This document shows positions 1-7,383 of a stretch of DNA of 33,445 nt, in pieces. A program made the translations under genes and the position numbers. The notes below the pieces were generated by a model that had not been told where the DNA came from, made no database searches, and saw only the letters and a program-made list of their open reading frames with translations. The stretch is taken from positions 1 through 33,445 of the forward strand of contig JALENG010000011.1 in assembly GCA_022767925.1 (NCBI GenBank), in the 5' to 3' direction. Source of the stretch: Clostridia bacterium. Its GTDB lineage: Bacteria; Bacillota; Clostridia; Oscillospirales; Acutalibacteraceae. Position 1 is the stretch's first letter. Each line of letters starts with the position of its first letter.

Positions 1-68
1 CGCCGCTGGAAACCATGCCCCAGATTGACGAGTATTTTGCCAACCTGCGCGAGCAGCTGAAAAAGTAA
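1..68 (+). CDS. C-terminal end of an unidentified protein (partial)
   Basis: The reading frame that starts at base 3 encodes 21 residues (ending in EYFANLREQLKK) and stops with TAA at 66-68. A good intrinsic terminator follows 14 bases later, which supports this being a real gene end. The fragment is too short and too generic (charged, helical) to name a family. The rest of the gene lies upstream of the window. Confidence 0.6.
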   Translation, partial: PLETMPQIDEYFANLREQLKK

Positions 69-82
69 ATTTTCAAAAGACG

Positions 83-122
83 GCCCCCGCTCTCCGGAAA
101 AAGGAGAGACGGGGGCTTTTTT
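83..122 (+). terminator. Intrinsic terminator after the partial first gene
   Basis: A 13-bp GC-rich stem pairs 83-95 with 103-116 with one bulged A at 109. The loop is GGAAAAA and six Ts follow (117-122). This is a textbook Rho-independent terminator and separates the upstream gene from the creatininase-family gene. Confidence 0.92.
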
Positions 123-124
123 CA

Positions 125-154
125 TTGACAAAAAAGAGGGATCTCCCTTATACT
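125..154 (+). promoter_or_regulatory. Sigma-A type promoter for the creatininase-family gene
   Basis: A perfect -35 box TTGACA (125-130) is followed after 18 bases by TATACT (149-154, five of six matches to TATAAT). Transcription would start near 161, leaving a leader of about 65 nt before the start codon at 227. It lies directly behind the upstream terminator. Confidence 0.75.
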
Positions 155-226
155 GCTTATACGGAAAAGGAACGACCGGCGTCCCCGGGCTGACGGAAGG
201 CGCCCGAAAAAGGAGGAAAAAAACGC

Positions 227-1066
227 ATGAAAAGCATTCCCACCATGATGGATATGACCTGGGAAGAGGTGGACCGGCTGGTAAAGGAGAACGCGCTGGT
301 ACTGATGGCCGTGGGGATTATTGAGGAGCACGGGCCGCATCTGCCGCTTTCGACGGATCTCGACCTTGCCATGGCCCAGGCGGAGGATGTGCGGCAGGAG
401 CTGGAGTGCATGGGCAGAAAGAGCGTGATTGCGCCACCCTTTTTCTGGGGTGGGGCGCAGGCGCTGACCCGGCAGTTCCCCGGCACGTTTACCAGCCGTG
501 CGGAGACCATTGCCGAATGCATGTATGAGATTCTGGAGAGTCTGTCGCGCTTTGGCTTCCGGGATGTGGTACTGTTCAACTGCCACGGGGATCAGCTGCA
601 CCGACGGGGCATGGTGATGGCCATGGAACGGGCCCTGGAAACGCTGGAAATTCACCCCTGGTGGCCGGTTTACGAGGATGATCTGGAGTGGACGGGCTTT
701 TCAGGAGAAGAGCCGTACCTGCTTTTGATGCCGCCGTACCCCGGGGAGAAGATGTTCCGCTGCCAGCGCCCGCCCCGGGATTCCTTCGATGTCCATGCCG
801 GTGCTTACGAGACCGCCGGGATGATCGAGAAATATCCCGAAAAGGTGCGGCGCGAAAAAATGGAGGGGCTGCTTCCCACCTGCCTGCACGATGAACAGAT
901 CGGAAAATGGGTGCAGGGAGAAAAACAGGACCGGCCCCTGATTCCGAAAGGATACTGCGGGGATCCGGCCGGGGCCCTCTGGATGGAATCGGATATGACG
1001 ACGGCCGACCGGGTGATGGCGCGGGATATCGTCTCTTTTTTGCAGAAAAGAAACCGGATGGAATAA
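227..1066 (+). CDS. Creatininase-family metal-dependent amidohydrolase
   Basis: This 279-residue protein belongs to the creatinine amidohydrolase family, whose members hydrolyse amide bonds with two metal ions. The family also includes FAPy deformylase and mycofactocin peptidase MftE, so the substrate cannot be told from sequence. Visible metal-ligand motifs are EEHGPHLPLSTD at residues 33-44 (E33, H35 and D44 match the creatininase ligands), NCHGD at 118-122 with H120, and DVHAGAYET at 188-196 with H190. Position 122 is Asp where creatininase has a Glu ligand. The ATG at 227 has an AGGAGG site about ten bases upstream. It has its own promoter and looks like a single-gene unit. Family assignment is firm; function is open. 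Confidence 0.85.
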   Translation: MKSIPTMMDMTWEEVDRLVKENALVLMAVGIIEEHGPHLPLSTDLDLAMAQAEDVRQELECMGRKSVIAPPFFWGGAQALTRQFPGTFTSRAETIAECMYEILESLSRFGFRDVVLFNCHGDQLHRRGMVMAMERALETLEIHPWWPVYEDDLEWTGFSGEEPYLLLMPPYPGEKMFRCQRPPRDSFDVHAGAYETAGMIEKYPEKVRREKMEGLLPTCLHDEQIGKWVQGEKQDRPLIPKGYCGDPAGALWMESDMTTADRVMARDIVSFLQKRNRME

Positions 1067-1176
1067 CCGCGGTTATGTTTTGTACCCGAAAGCCGCTTGA
1101 TCCGGGACATCTCCCCGGACCGGCCGGGCTGCGGGAGATCCGGCACTGGGCTGCCGCAGTTCCGATATCCCCTTTT

Positions 1177-1214
1177 GGCGGAAAGATCCGGGGATTCCCC
1201 CGGGTCTTTCCGCC
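1177..1214 (+). terminator. Long GC-rich hairpin, possible terminator without T tract
   Basis: GGCGGAAAGA (1177-1186) pairs perfectly with TCTTTCCGCC (1205-1214). Pairing continues inward through 1187-1193 with 1198-1204 (one G-T wobble) to a four-base loop, giving a 17-bp stem. No T run follows on either strand, so it may act as a weak terminator, a 3'-end stabiliser or a processing site for the creatininase-family mRNA. Confidence 0.5.
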
Positions 1215-1341
1215 ATCGTAGCATAAGGCCGGGTACGCTGGCGGCGAAAATGTTTTTGTTTCCCCTTTTTCTTTATGAAATTCCGGTGGGAACGTGCTAC
1301 ACCCTTTCACAGAAAAAACAGCGGAGGGTCATAAAATATTC

Positions 1342-1370
1342 ATGACTTTACCGCCGCTTTGCCGTATAAT
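1342..1370 (+). promoter_or_regulatory. Probable promoter of the two-component/HtrA operon
   Basis: A perfect -10 box TATAAT (1365-1370) is preceded, 17 bases away, by ATGACT (1342-1347), which matches TTGACA at four of six positions. Transcription would start near 1377, about 40 nt before the GTG start at 1416. The weak -35 fits a promoter that may need an activator such as the encoded response regulator, which is inference. Confidence 0.55.
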
Positions 1371-1415
1371 AAATAGAGAAAACAGAGAGAATAAAAAGAT
1401 GAGGAGGATGTTACG

Positions 1416-2108
1416 GTGCCAAACGGAAAAATACTGGTCGTGGATGACGACAAGAACATCTGCGAACTGCTGCGGCTTTACATTGAAAAAGAGGATTTTG
1501 CCGTCGAGCTGGCCTATGACGGGCGGCGGGCGCTGGAGCTGTTCGAGAGCTTTTCGCCGGACCTGATCCTGCTGGATATCATGCTGCCCGAGCTGGACGG
1601 CTGGCAGGTGTGCCGTGAAATCCGCAAGCATTCCCAGTGCCCGATTATCATGCTGACCGCCAAGGGCGAGGTGTTCGATAAGGTGCTGGGCCTGGAGCTG
1701 GGGGCGGATGACTATGTGGTCAAACCCTTCGAGACCAAAGAGGTGATTGCCCGCATCAAAGCGGTGCTGCGCCGTACCGGCGGGCACAACGACAGCGAAG
1801 TGAAAAAGGTGGAATACGATAAGCTGTCGATCAACCTGACCAATTACGAGCTGCGCGTAAACGGCAAGCAGGTGGATACGCCGCCCAAGGAGATGGAGCT
1901 GATCTATCATCTGGCCAGCAACCCCAACCGGGTATTCACCCGGGACCAGCTGTTGGACGAGGTGTGGGGCTTTGATTATTACGGGGACAGCCGCATCGTG
2001 GATGTACATGTCAAGCGCCTGCGTGAAAAGCTGGAGGGCGTGTCGGATCAATGGGCCCTGAAAACCGTATGGGGCGTGGGCTATAAGTTTGAAGTGAAGC
2101 AGGAATGA
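1416..2108 (+). CDS. OmpR/PhoB-family response regulator
   Basis: This 230-residue protein has an N-terminal receiver domain (about 4-118) and a C-terminal winged-helix DNA-binding domain (about 132-228). The receiver shows the acidic pocket D10-D12, phospho-acceptor D54 in LLDIMLP, T81 and K103 in KPF. The second domain ends in the usual VWGVGYKF motif. It is expected to be phosphorylated by the kinase encoded immediately downstream and to bind DNA as a dimer. The start is GTG at 1416, with GAGGAGG at 1401 region upstream; no in-frame ATG precedes the conserved KILVVDDD strand. The stop overlaps the kinase start by ATGA. The regulon is unknown, but the linked protease suggests envelope stress. 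Confidence 0.96.
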   Translation: MPNGKILVVDDDKNICELLRLYIEKEDFAVELAYDGRRALELFESFSPDLILLDIMLPELDGWQVCREIRKHSQCPIIMLTAKGEVFDKVLGLELGADDYVVKPFETKEVIARIKAVLRRTGGHNDSEVKKVEYDKLSINLTNYELRVNGKQVDTPPKEMELIYHLASNPNRVFTRDQLLDEVWGFDYYGDSRIVDVHVKRLREKLEGVSDQWALKTVWGVGYKFEVKQE

Positions 2109-3715
2109 AGAAAAAAAAGAGAATCCGCGTACATCGTCAGAAGACCCTGTTCCGCAAATATCTGTCCATATCGATGTCGATCGTCATGGTCAGTATCGTT
2201 TTGCTGGGAACCGTGATGCTGGCGTTTATCTCCTCTTTCTGGGAAAATGAGAAGAGCGCCCTTCTGCGGACCAATGCGGAGAACATCGCCGAATTGATGG
2301 AGACCCAGGAGGAGATCCTGGATGAATGGAAGAAGGAATCCGGCCTTCAGAAGCTGGTCGAGACCTTTGCCGCCAATATCGGGGCCGATATCTTTGTGAT
2401 TGACGCAAGCGGCACCTGCATTGCGGGGTCCTATGAGAGCAGCGGGCTGACCCATCCGGTCACGGTGGACCCGTGGATTATGAACAGCGTGCTGAAAAAC
2501 GGGCAGTACCGGGGCAGCGGCACCCTGTCGGGGATGTACAGCGAAAATTACATGGTAATCGGTTGTGCGGTGGAACAGGACGGGGAGAGCGTGGCCGCCG
2601 TTTTTGCCACGACCTCACTGGCGGCGTTGAACATCTACCGCGTGGAGATTCTGCGCATGTTCTTGTGGGCGTCAATTGCCGCGTTTATCCTGGCCTTCTT
2701 TGCGGCATGGGGCTTTTCCTTCCGCATGGTGCAGCCGCTGCGGAAAATGGCGGATGCGGCCCACAGCTTCGGCGAAGGGGACTTTTCCGTGCGCGTGGAT
2801 GAGAGCGGAGAGGATGAGATCAGCGAACTGGCGGTGGCGTTTAACGCCATGGCGACCTCCCTCGCGGACAGCGAGTGTGCCAACCGCAGCTTTATTGCCA
2901 ATGTGAGCCACGAACTGAAAACGCCAATGACGACTATTTCCGGCTTTATCGACGGGATTCTGGATGGGACCATTCCCCCGGAGCAGGAGAAGAAGTATCT
3001 GACCATTGTTTCCAGCGAGACCAAGCGGCTGTCCCGGCTGGTGCATACCATGCTGAACCTGTCCAAAATTGACAACGGAGAACTGCACCTGCGGGTGACC
3101 CGGTTTGATATGACGGGGGCTCTGCTGGAAGCGCTGCTCTCGTTTGAAAAGCGCATTGAGGAAAAGCAGCTGCAGATTCTGGGATTGGAAAACGCAGAGA
3201 GCCTGTTTGTGGATGCGGACCGGGATATGATTTACCAGGTGCTGTATAACCTGATTGAAAATGCGGTAAAATTCACGCCGGATGAAGGTTTTATCTCGGT
3301 ATATCTCGGCCGGGAGACGGACCGCACCCGGGTGTCCATCCGGAACAGCGGACCCGGAATCGCACCGGATGAAGTGCAGATGGTTTTCGATCGTTTTTAT
3401 AAAACGGACCGCTCCCGCAATAAGGATAAAACCGGCATGGGCCTGGGGCTGTACATTGTGCGGACCATCGTGCGGCAGCACGGCGGAGAGATTACAGCGG
3501 CCAGCGTGCCCGACGAGTACACCGAGTTTTCGTTCTATCTGCCGGATATCCGCAAAGGGACCGCGGCCGATGCACCCCCGAAGCTGAAGGAGCCGGTGAG
3601 GAAAAGCCGCCCGGAAAAGAAGACCAAAAACCGGAGAGATTCGGGGGGGCGGCCGGAAGAAAGGCCGGTCCCCGGGGCCCGGAAGAAAAAATGTGAAAGA
3701 AGGGGAAGAGAATGA
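2105..3715 (+). CDS. Membrane sensor histidine kinase with a basic C-terminal tail
   Basis: This 536-residue kinase has a basic N-terminus, transmembrane helices at about 20-45 and 186-206, and an extracytoplasmic sensor of about 140 residues between them. A HAMP linker (about 207-260) and a HisKA helix pair with phospho-acceptor H269 in SHELKTP follow. The ATPase domain has an N box (NLIENA, 382-387) and G boxes (NSGPGI, then GMGLGL at 444-449). The catalytic core ends near residue 481. A further 55 residues rich in Lys, Arg, Pro and Glu, probably disordered and strongly basic, are not part of the usual family architecture. The start overlaps the regulator stop by four bases and the stop overlaps the protease start by four bases, so the three genes are translationally coupled. 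Confidence 0.95.
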   Translation: MKKKKRIRVHRQKTLFRKYLSISMSIVMVSIVLLGTVMLAFISSFWENEKSALLRTNAENIAELMETQEEILDEWKKESGLQKLVETFAANIGADIFVIDASGTCIAGSYESSGLTHPVTVDPWIMNSVLKNGQYRGSGTLSGMYSENYMVIGCAVEQDGESVAAVFATTSLAALNIYRVEILRMFLWASIAAFILAFFAAWGFSFRMVQPLRKMADAAHSFGEGDFSVRVDESGEDEISELAVAFNAMATSLADSECANRSFIANVSHELKTPMTTISGFIDGILDGTIPPEQEKKYLTIVSSETKRLSRLVHTMLNLSKIDNGELHLRVTRFDMTGALLEALLSFEKRIEEKQLQILGLENAESLFVDADRDMIYQVLYNLIENAVKFTPDEGFISVYLGRETDRTRVSIRNSGPGIAPDEVQMVFDRFYKTDRSRNKDKTGMGLGLYIVRTIVRQHGGEITAASVPDEYTEFSFYLPDIRKGTAADAPPKLKEPVRKSRPEKKTKNRRDSGGRPEERPVPGARKKKCERRGRE

Positions 3716-5187
3716 GCGAGGAGAGACAGGACTTTACACCCAATCAGGAAGCAGCTTCCGGGCGGCCGGTGATTCCGCAGGAGAATGAGCCGGCCATGCC
3801 GGTGCCCCCCGCTCCGGAAATGCCCACAGGACAGCCGGAGGCAGGGTGGACGGCGGTTCCGGGAGAGATGCCCCCGGCGCCGCCCCAGACTTCCGGAGGG
3901 ATGCCCCCGGCACCGCCGGTGCCGGACCCGCCCAAAGCGCCCCGTGGCCAGAGAAGGTATCTGTGGTTTGTGGGGATCTTTGCCGCAGTGCTGGTGCTGG
4001 TTTTCGTCGGGTACACCGTTTTCTGTGGGGTAAACGGCGGGGATACCGGTCTGGCTCCACAAATGGAGCCGTCCGCGCAGGAAGGGCAGGAAAGTCGGCC
4101 TGACTGGCCGGATGTGGACCCCTTTGGAGAGGAGAAACCGGACCCGGATGAGAATCCGGATTCCGGCGACGCGGACAGCGAGCTGGAAAAACCCCTGTAT
4201 CCCGCGCCGGAGATTGCCTACAGCAACAGCGGCATTATCCTGCAGTCCCATGAGGGGAAACCGCTGCTGACCAAAACGGAAGTGTTCCAAAAGGTGACCG
4301 GCTCGGTGGTGGGAATCGCCGCCCGGTACACGGCTTCCAGCGGTCTGCCGACCATTAGCGAGGGCAGCGGCATTATTGCGACGGAAGACGGGTATATTAT
4401 TACCAACGCCCATGTGGTGGGCGAGACGCGAAAAGCGGAGGTGGTGGTTTACCTGATGGATGGGACCACCTATGGCGCGGTGGTGGTCGGATATGACCGG
4501 ATGACCGACCTGGCTGTGCTGAAAATTGACGCCCACGGGCTGACCGCCGCCGAATTCGGTGACAGCGGCGAGCTGGAAGTGGGCGAGGATGTGCTGGCAG
4601 TGGGCAGCCCTGGCGGCCTGGTTTTCCAGAATACGCTGACGGACGGGATTGTCTCCGCCCTGAACCGCGTGGTGGAAGGGCGCAGCGGCACCTATATCCA
4701 GACCAATACCGCCATTAACCCCGGCAACAGCGGCGGGCCGCTGCTGAACCTGTACGGCCAGGTGATCGGGATCAACTCCAGCAAAATCATGGCAACCGGA
4801 TACGAGGGGCTGGGCTTTGCCATTCCCACCCAGTCGGCCCAGCAGATTGTCAGCGACCTGATCTCCTGTGGATATGTCCGGGGGCGGCCGCGGCTGGGAA
4901 TTACCGGGTATGATACGGCGGCCTCGCGGGATGGAAGCGTCCCGGCGGGCTTTACCATTGATTCCATCGGAGAGGACAGTGATTTTACCCGTGCGGGTGC
5001 CCGCAGGGGGGATATTATCACGGCGGTAAACGGCGAGGAGGTATCCGGCCTGACGGAACTGCAGGGCGCTGTCTTTCAGTATGCGCCCGGGGATACAGTG
5101 ACCATGACTCTGTACCGGCCTGATGAAGGGCGGTACCTGGATATCGAAGTGAAACTGCTGGCAGATGCGGGGGAGACACAGGATTGA
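3712..5187 (+). CDS. Membrane-anchored HtrA/DegP-like serine protease with PDZ domain
   Basis: This 491-residue trypsin-like protease of the HtrA (S1C) family should act outside the membrane on misfolded proteins. It has a Pro-rich N-terminal cytoplasmic segment (1-82, with repeated MPPAPP), one transmembrane helix (83-104) and an acidic linker (about 105-170). The protease domain carries the triad H234 (TNAHVV), D266 (MTDLAVL) and S340 (GNSGGP). One PDZ domain follows (about 395-488). The N-terminal segment and helix fit type II anchoring, as in Bacillus HtrA. The ATG overlaps the kinase stop (ATGA) and has an AAGGGGAAG site upstream. Linkage to a two-component pair resembles CssRS-HtrB of Bacillus, so control by the adjacent regulator is a fair inference. 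Confidence 0.95.
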   Translation: MSEERQDFTPNQEAASGRPVIPQENEPAMPVPPAPEMPTGQPEAGWTAVPGEMPPAPPQTSGGMPPAPPVPDPPKAPRGQRRYLWFVGIFAAVLVLVFVGYTVFCGVNGGDTGLAPQMEPSAQEGQESRPDWPDVDPFGEEKPDPDENPDSGDADSELEKPLYPAPEIAYSNSGIILQSHEGKPLLTKTEVFQKVTGSVVGIAARYTASSGLPTISEGSGIIATEDGYIITNAHVVGETRKAEVVVYLMDGTTYGAVVVGYDRMTDLAVLKIDAHGLTAAEFGDSGELEVGEDVLAVGSPGGLVFQNTLTDGIVSALNRVVEGRSGTYIQTNTAINPGNSGGPLLNLYGQVIGINSSKIMATGYEGLGFAIPTQSAQQIVSDLISCGYVRGRPRLGITGYDTAASRDGSVPAGFTIDSIGEDSDFTRAGARRGDIITAVNGEEVSGLTELQGAVFQYAPGDTVTMTLYRPDEGRYLDIEVKLLADAGETQD

Positions 5188-5849
5188 AAAAGAAACGGAT
5201 GATCAGCCGGACCGCAGCGGCGGTCCTTCTGGCGGCTTGCCTGCTGCTGGCGGTGGGCTGCACCGGATCCACCGAAGAGGATCCGGTCTCCTATTCCGGG
5301 TTACAGGAATCTCAGGGAGAGGAGTCCGGTTCTCCGCAGGAATCCGGAAATGAGCAAGAGGGCAGCGGCACCTCCACCCTGGAGGGGATGCTGGGAAGCG
5401 CAGACGCCTATCTCTTTGCCGGCAACGCCTGGTATACGGACCGGCAGACCTATCTGCAGACGGCCGGCGAGTGGTTCCCGGTACTGGCCGGCAGCGAGTG
5501 GACCGAGGAAGAGAACGGATGGTTCCGGTCCCCGGCCGCCCTTGCTTTTTCCGATATTCCGTACACGGCGCAGCTGGGGATTCAGGTGACCGATACCGAT
5601 CAGGTACAGGCATGTACGCTGGCTTTTTCTTTTGATACCGGGGAAGAGAGTTTGCAGGCATTTCTGCAGGTGCGCGATATGATGACCGTCAGCTTCGGCG
5701 CGCCGGAGGAAACGCTGGAGGCTCCCGCCGGGGATCTGCCGGGAGGGGCCGTGTGGCTGGCTGGAGACGGAAGCCGGGCCCGGCTTTCGATGGAGGAGGA
5801 CGGATGCCGGTTCTCCATCACGCTGACCGGACAGGAAGTGATGGGATAA
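5184..5849 (+). CDS. Small lipoprotein of unknown function, last gene of the HtrA operon
   Basis: This 221-residue protein has a lipoprotein signal: KKKR, a hydrophobic stretch and lipobox LAVGC with C26. After it comes a Ser/Glu/Gly-rich linker (about 27-65) and a globular domain of about 150 residues with several Trp residues. I do not recognise the domain. The start is TTG at 5184, chosen because GGGGGAG lies eight bases upstream and the codon overlaps the HtrA stop (TTGA). The next ATG (5199) has no ribosome-binding site. It would sit on the outer face of the membrane beside the HtrA protease domain, so a sensor, cofactor or substrate role in the same stress unit is possible but unproven. 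Confidence 0.8.
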   Translation: MKKKRMISRTAAAVLLAACLLLAVGCTGSTEEDPVSYSGLQESQGEESGSPQESGNEQEGSGTSTLEGMLGSADAYLFAGNAWYTDRQTYLQTAGEWFPVLAGSEWTEEENGWFRSPAALAFSDIPYTAQLGIQVTDTDQVQACTLAFSFDTGEESLQAFLQVRDMMTVSFGAPEETLEAPAGDLPGGAVWLAGDGSRARLSMEEDGCRFSITLTGQEVMG

Positions 5850-5854
5850 AACAG

Positions 5855-5882
5855 GGGGCGGTACGGTGGTGCTGCCCCTTTT
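5855..5882 (+). terminator. Probable terminator of the HtrA operon
   Basis: An eight-bp stem (5855-5862 with 5871-5878, two G-T wobbles) starts five bases after the lipoprotein stop. TTTT and then a T-rich stretch follow (5879-5889). Confidence 0.7.
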
Positions 5883-6006
5883 CCTTTATTATAGAATAAA
5901 AGGGCCCCTTTTTCCGGGAAAAAGAAGCGAAAAGTGTGCCACGGACAGATGGAAAAAACCACCAAAAAATATTTTGAAACTTTTTGCAAAAAAGAGAATT
6001 TTTCGC

Positions 6007-6035
6007 TTGCAATTCCCCGGGGTGTGTGGTATTAT
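6007..6035 (+). promoter_or_regulatory. Extended -10 promoter of the S10 operon
   Basis: TTGCAA (6007-6012) is followed after 17 bases by TATTAT (6030-6035), which is preceded by TGG (6027-6029), the TGn extension. An overlapping perfect TATAAT (6033-6038) is also present but would need a 20-base spacer. Transcription should start near 6042. Confidence 0.7.
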
Positions 6036-6079
6036 AATCAAGCACGACTGCGACAGATATGCGAAGAAGCGGGAGGTTG

Positions 6080-6100
6080 CGGCCAGTATGGCCGGTTTTT
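6080..6100 (+). other. Small hairpin with T run early in the S10 leader
   Basis: CGGCC (6080-6084) pairs with GGCCG (6090-6094) around the loop AGTAT, followed by G and five Ts. The stem is only five bp, so it is at most a weak terminator or pause site about 50 nt after the start of transcription. Confidence 0.35.
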
Positions 6101-6230
6101 CCGTGGAGTATGTCCGATTTTAAACCGGGCGAAAAGAGTAAGAGTGCAGAAAAACGACAGAACGGGTAAACTGCGGTCCCAACGGCCGTAAGTACGCGCG
6201 GATTTCTGCGGTCTTGACGCTGAGCTTGTT

Positions 6231-6262
6231 CCGGATTTCACAGCAGTGAATCCGGTTTTTTT
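6231..6262 (+). terminator. Intrinsic terminator inside the S10 leader (attenuator)
   Basis: CCGGATTTCAC (6231-6241) pairs with GTGAATCCGG (6246-6255) with one bulged T and loop AGCA. Seven Ts follow (6256-6262). It lies between the S10 promoter and rpsJ with no gene in front of it, so it must be read through for the superoperon to be expressed. That placement suggests transcription attenuation. Confidence 0.85.
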
Positions 6263-6345
6263 ATGAAGGGTGGGGAAACACCCGGAACAGTGTTGAAAAG
6301 CAAAGCGCCGCCCGCCAATGAAAAGAATTCAGGAGGCGATGCAAA

Positions 6346-6657
6346 GTGGCAGTCAAAGAAAAAATCAGAATCAGAATCAAGGGGTACGATCATCAGCTGG
6401 TGGATCAGTCCGCCGAGAAGATCGTTGCAACCGCGAAGCGCACCGGCGCCCGTGTTTCGGGCCCTGTCCCGCTGCCGACCGAGAAGCAGATCATCACGAT
6501 CCTGCGCGCTGTTCACAAGTACAAGGACAGCCGTGAGCAGTTCGAGATGAGAACTCACAAGAGACTGATCGATATCCTTCGTCCCACCAACAAGACCGTT
6601 GAGGCTCTGATGGGACTGGAGCTCCCCGCTGGCGTTGAAATCGAAATCAAACTCTGA
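6346..6657 (+). CDS. rpsJ: 30S ribosomal protein S10
   Basis: The 103-residue protein matches S10 over its full length, including [11 protein letters not shown] near the start, the VSGPVPLPT loop and the C-terminal [13 protein letters not shown]10 sits in the 30S head and as NusE takes part in antitermination with NusB. The start is GTG at 6346 with AGGAGG nine bases upstream. It is the first gene of the superoperon, behind a leader that contains a terminator. A 76-nt gap with a six-bp hairpin (6691-6706) separates it from rplC. Confidence 0.98.
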   Translation: MAVKEKIRIRIKGYDHQLVDQSAEKIVATAKRTGARVSGPVPLPTEKQIITILRAVHKYKDSREQFEMRTHKRLIDILRPTNKTVEALMGLELPAGVEIEIKL

Positions 6658-6733
6658 ACGATTTTCAACCAACCTGTCGGTCGGGGTCATGTTGGCACAA
6701 GCCAACCAATAACCTAACAGGAGGTAAAAAGGA

Positions 6734-7366
6734 ATGCAAAAAGCAATCATCGGCAAGAAGATCGGCATGACGCAGATCTTCGACGCAAACGGCAAGGTCA
6801 TCCCCGTAACGGTTGTAGAAGCCGGCCCGTGTGTCGTTTCTCAGAAGAAGACCGTTGAATCCGATGGCTACAACGCGGTTCAGGTGGGCTTCGGCGACCT
6901 GAAGGCGAACAAGGTGAACAAGCCCATGAAGGGCCATTTCGCCAAGGGCGATGTCGCCCCCAAGAAGACTCTGCGTGAGTTCCGTTTTGAAAACATCGAC
7001 GCTTACAATGTAGGCGACCTTATTAAAGCGGACGTTTTCGCAGCAGGGGACAAGGTGGACGTAACCGGTACCAGCAAAGGTAAGGGTTATGCCGGCGTGA
7101 TCAAGCGCTGGAATTTCCACCGTCTGAAGGAAACCCATGGTTCCGGCCCTGTAGCCCGCCATGGCGGTTCCAACGGCGCCTGCTCCTCTCCGTCCCGTGT
7201 GTTCCCCGGCATGAAGATGGCCGGCCATCTGGGTGCTGAGCGAGTAACGGTACAGAATCTGACCGTTGCGAAGATCGACGCTGAAAACAATCTGATCGCT
7301 GTGAAAGGCGCCATTCCCGGCCCCAACGGCGGCATCGTTGTCATCCGTGACAGCGTGAAAGCATAA
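6734..7366 (+). CDS. rplC: 50S ribosomal protein L3
   Basis: The 210-residue protein is a standard-length L3, beginning [11 protein letters not shown]. Its central loop [19 protein letters not shown] reaches towards the peptidyl-transferase centre in the ribosome. The conserved [15 protein letters not shown] segment follows; the His in MAGH stands where E. coli L3 has the methylated Gln. L3 is one of the two proteins that start 50S assembly. AGGAGG lies upstream of the ATG, and rplD follows 17 nt after the stop. Confidence 0.98.
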   Translation: MQKAIIGKKIGMTQIFDANGKVIPVTVVEAGPCVVSQKKTVESDGYNAVQVGFGDLKANKVNKPMKGHFAKGDVAPKKTLREFRFENIDAYNVGDLIKADVFAAGDKVDVTGTSKGKGYAGVIKRWNFHRLKETHGSGPVARHGGSNGACSSPSRVFPGMKMAGHLGAERVTVQNLTVAKIDAENNLIAVKGAIPGPNGGIVVIRDSVKA

Positions 7367-7383
7367 GGGAAGGAGGAAACAGC

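Larger units (their letters stand above)
1067..1415 (+). other. Structured 349-base intergenic region
   Basis: No convincing gene is present. The first half can form two hairpins: ATCTCCC (1109-1115) with GGGAGAT (1133-1139), and a much longer one at 1177-1214. GATCCGG occurs three times (1099, 1137, 1185). The second half is less GC-rich and carries the promoter and ribosome-binding site of the response regulator gene. Confidence 0.6.
5850..6345 (+). other. 496-base intergenic region: operon end, S10 promoter and leader
   Basis: No gene is supported here. From left to right it holds the HtrA-operon terminator, AT-rich DNA with short inverted repeats (for example around 5908-5926), the S10 promoter at 6007-6035, a structured leader of about 300 nt and the rpsJ ribosome-binding site. 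The leader contains a small hairpin with a T run (6080-6100), a direct repeat CTGCGGTC (6171 and 6206) and a strong terminator (6231-6262). Confidence 0.75.
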
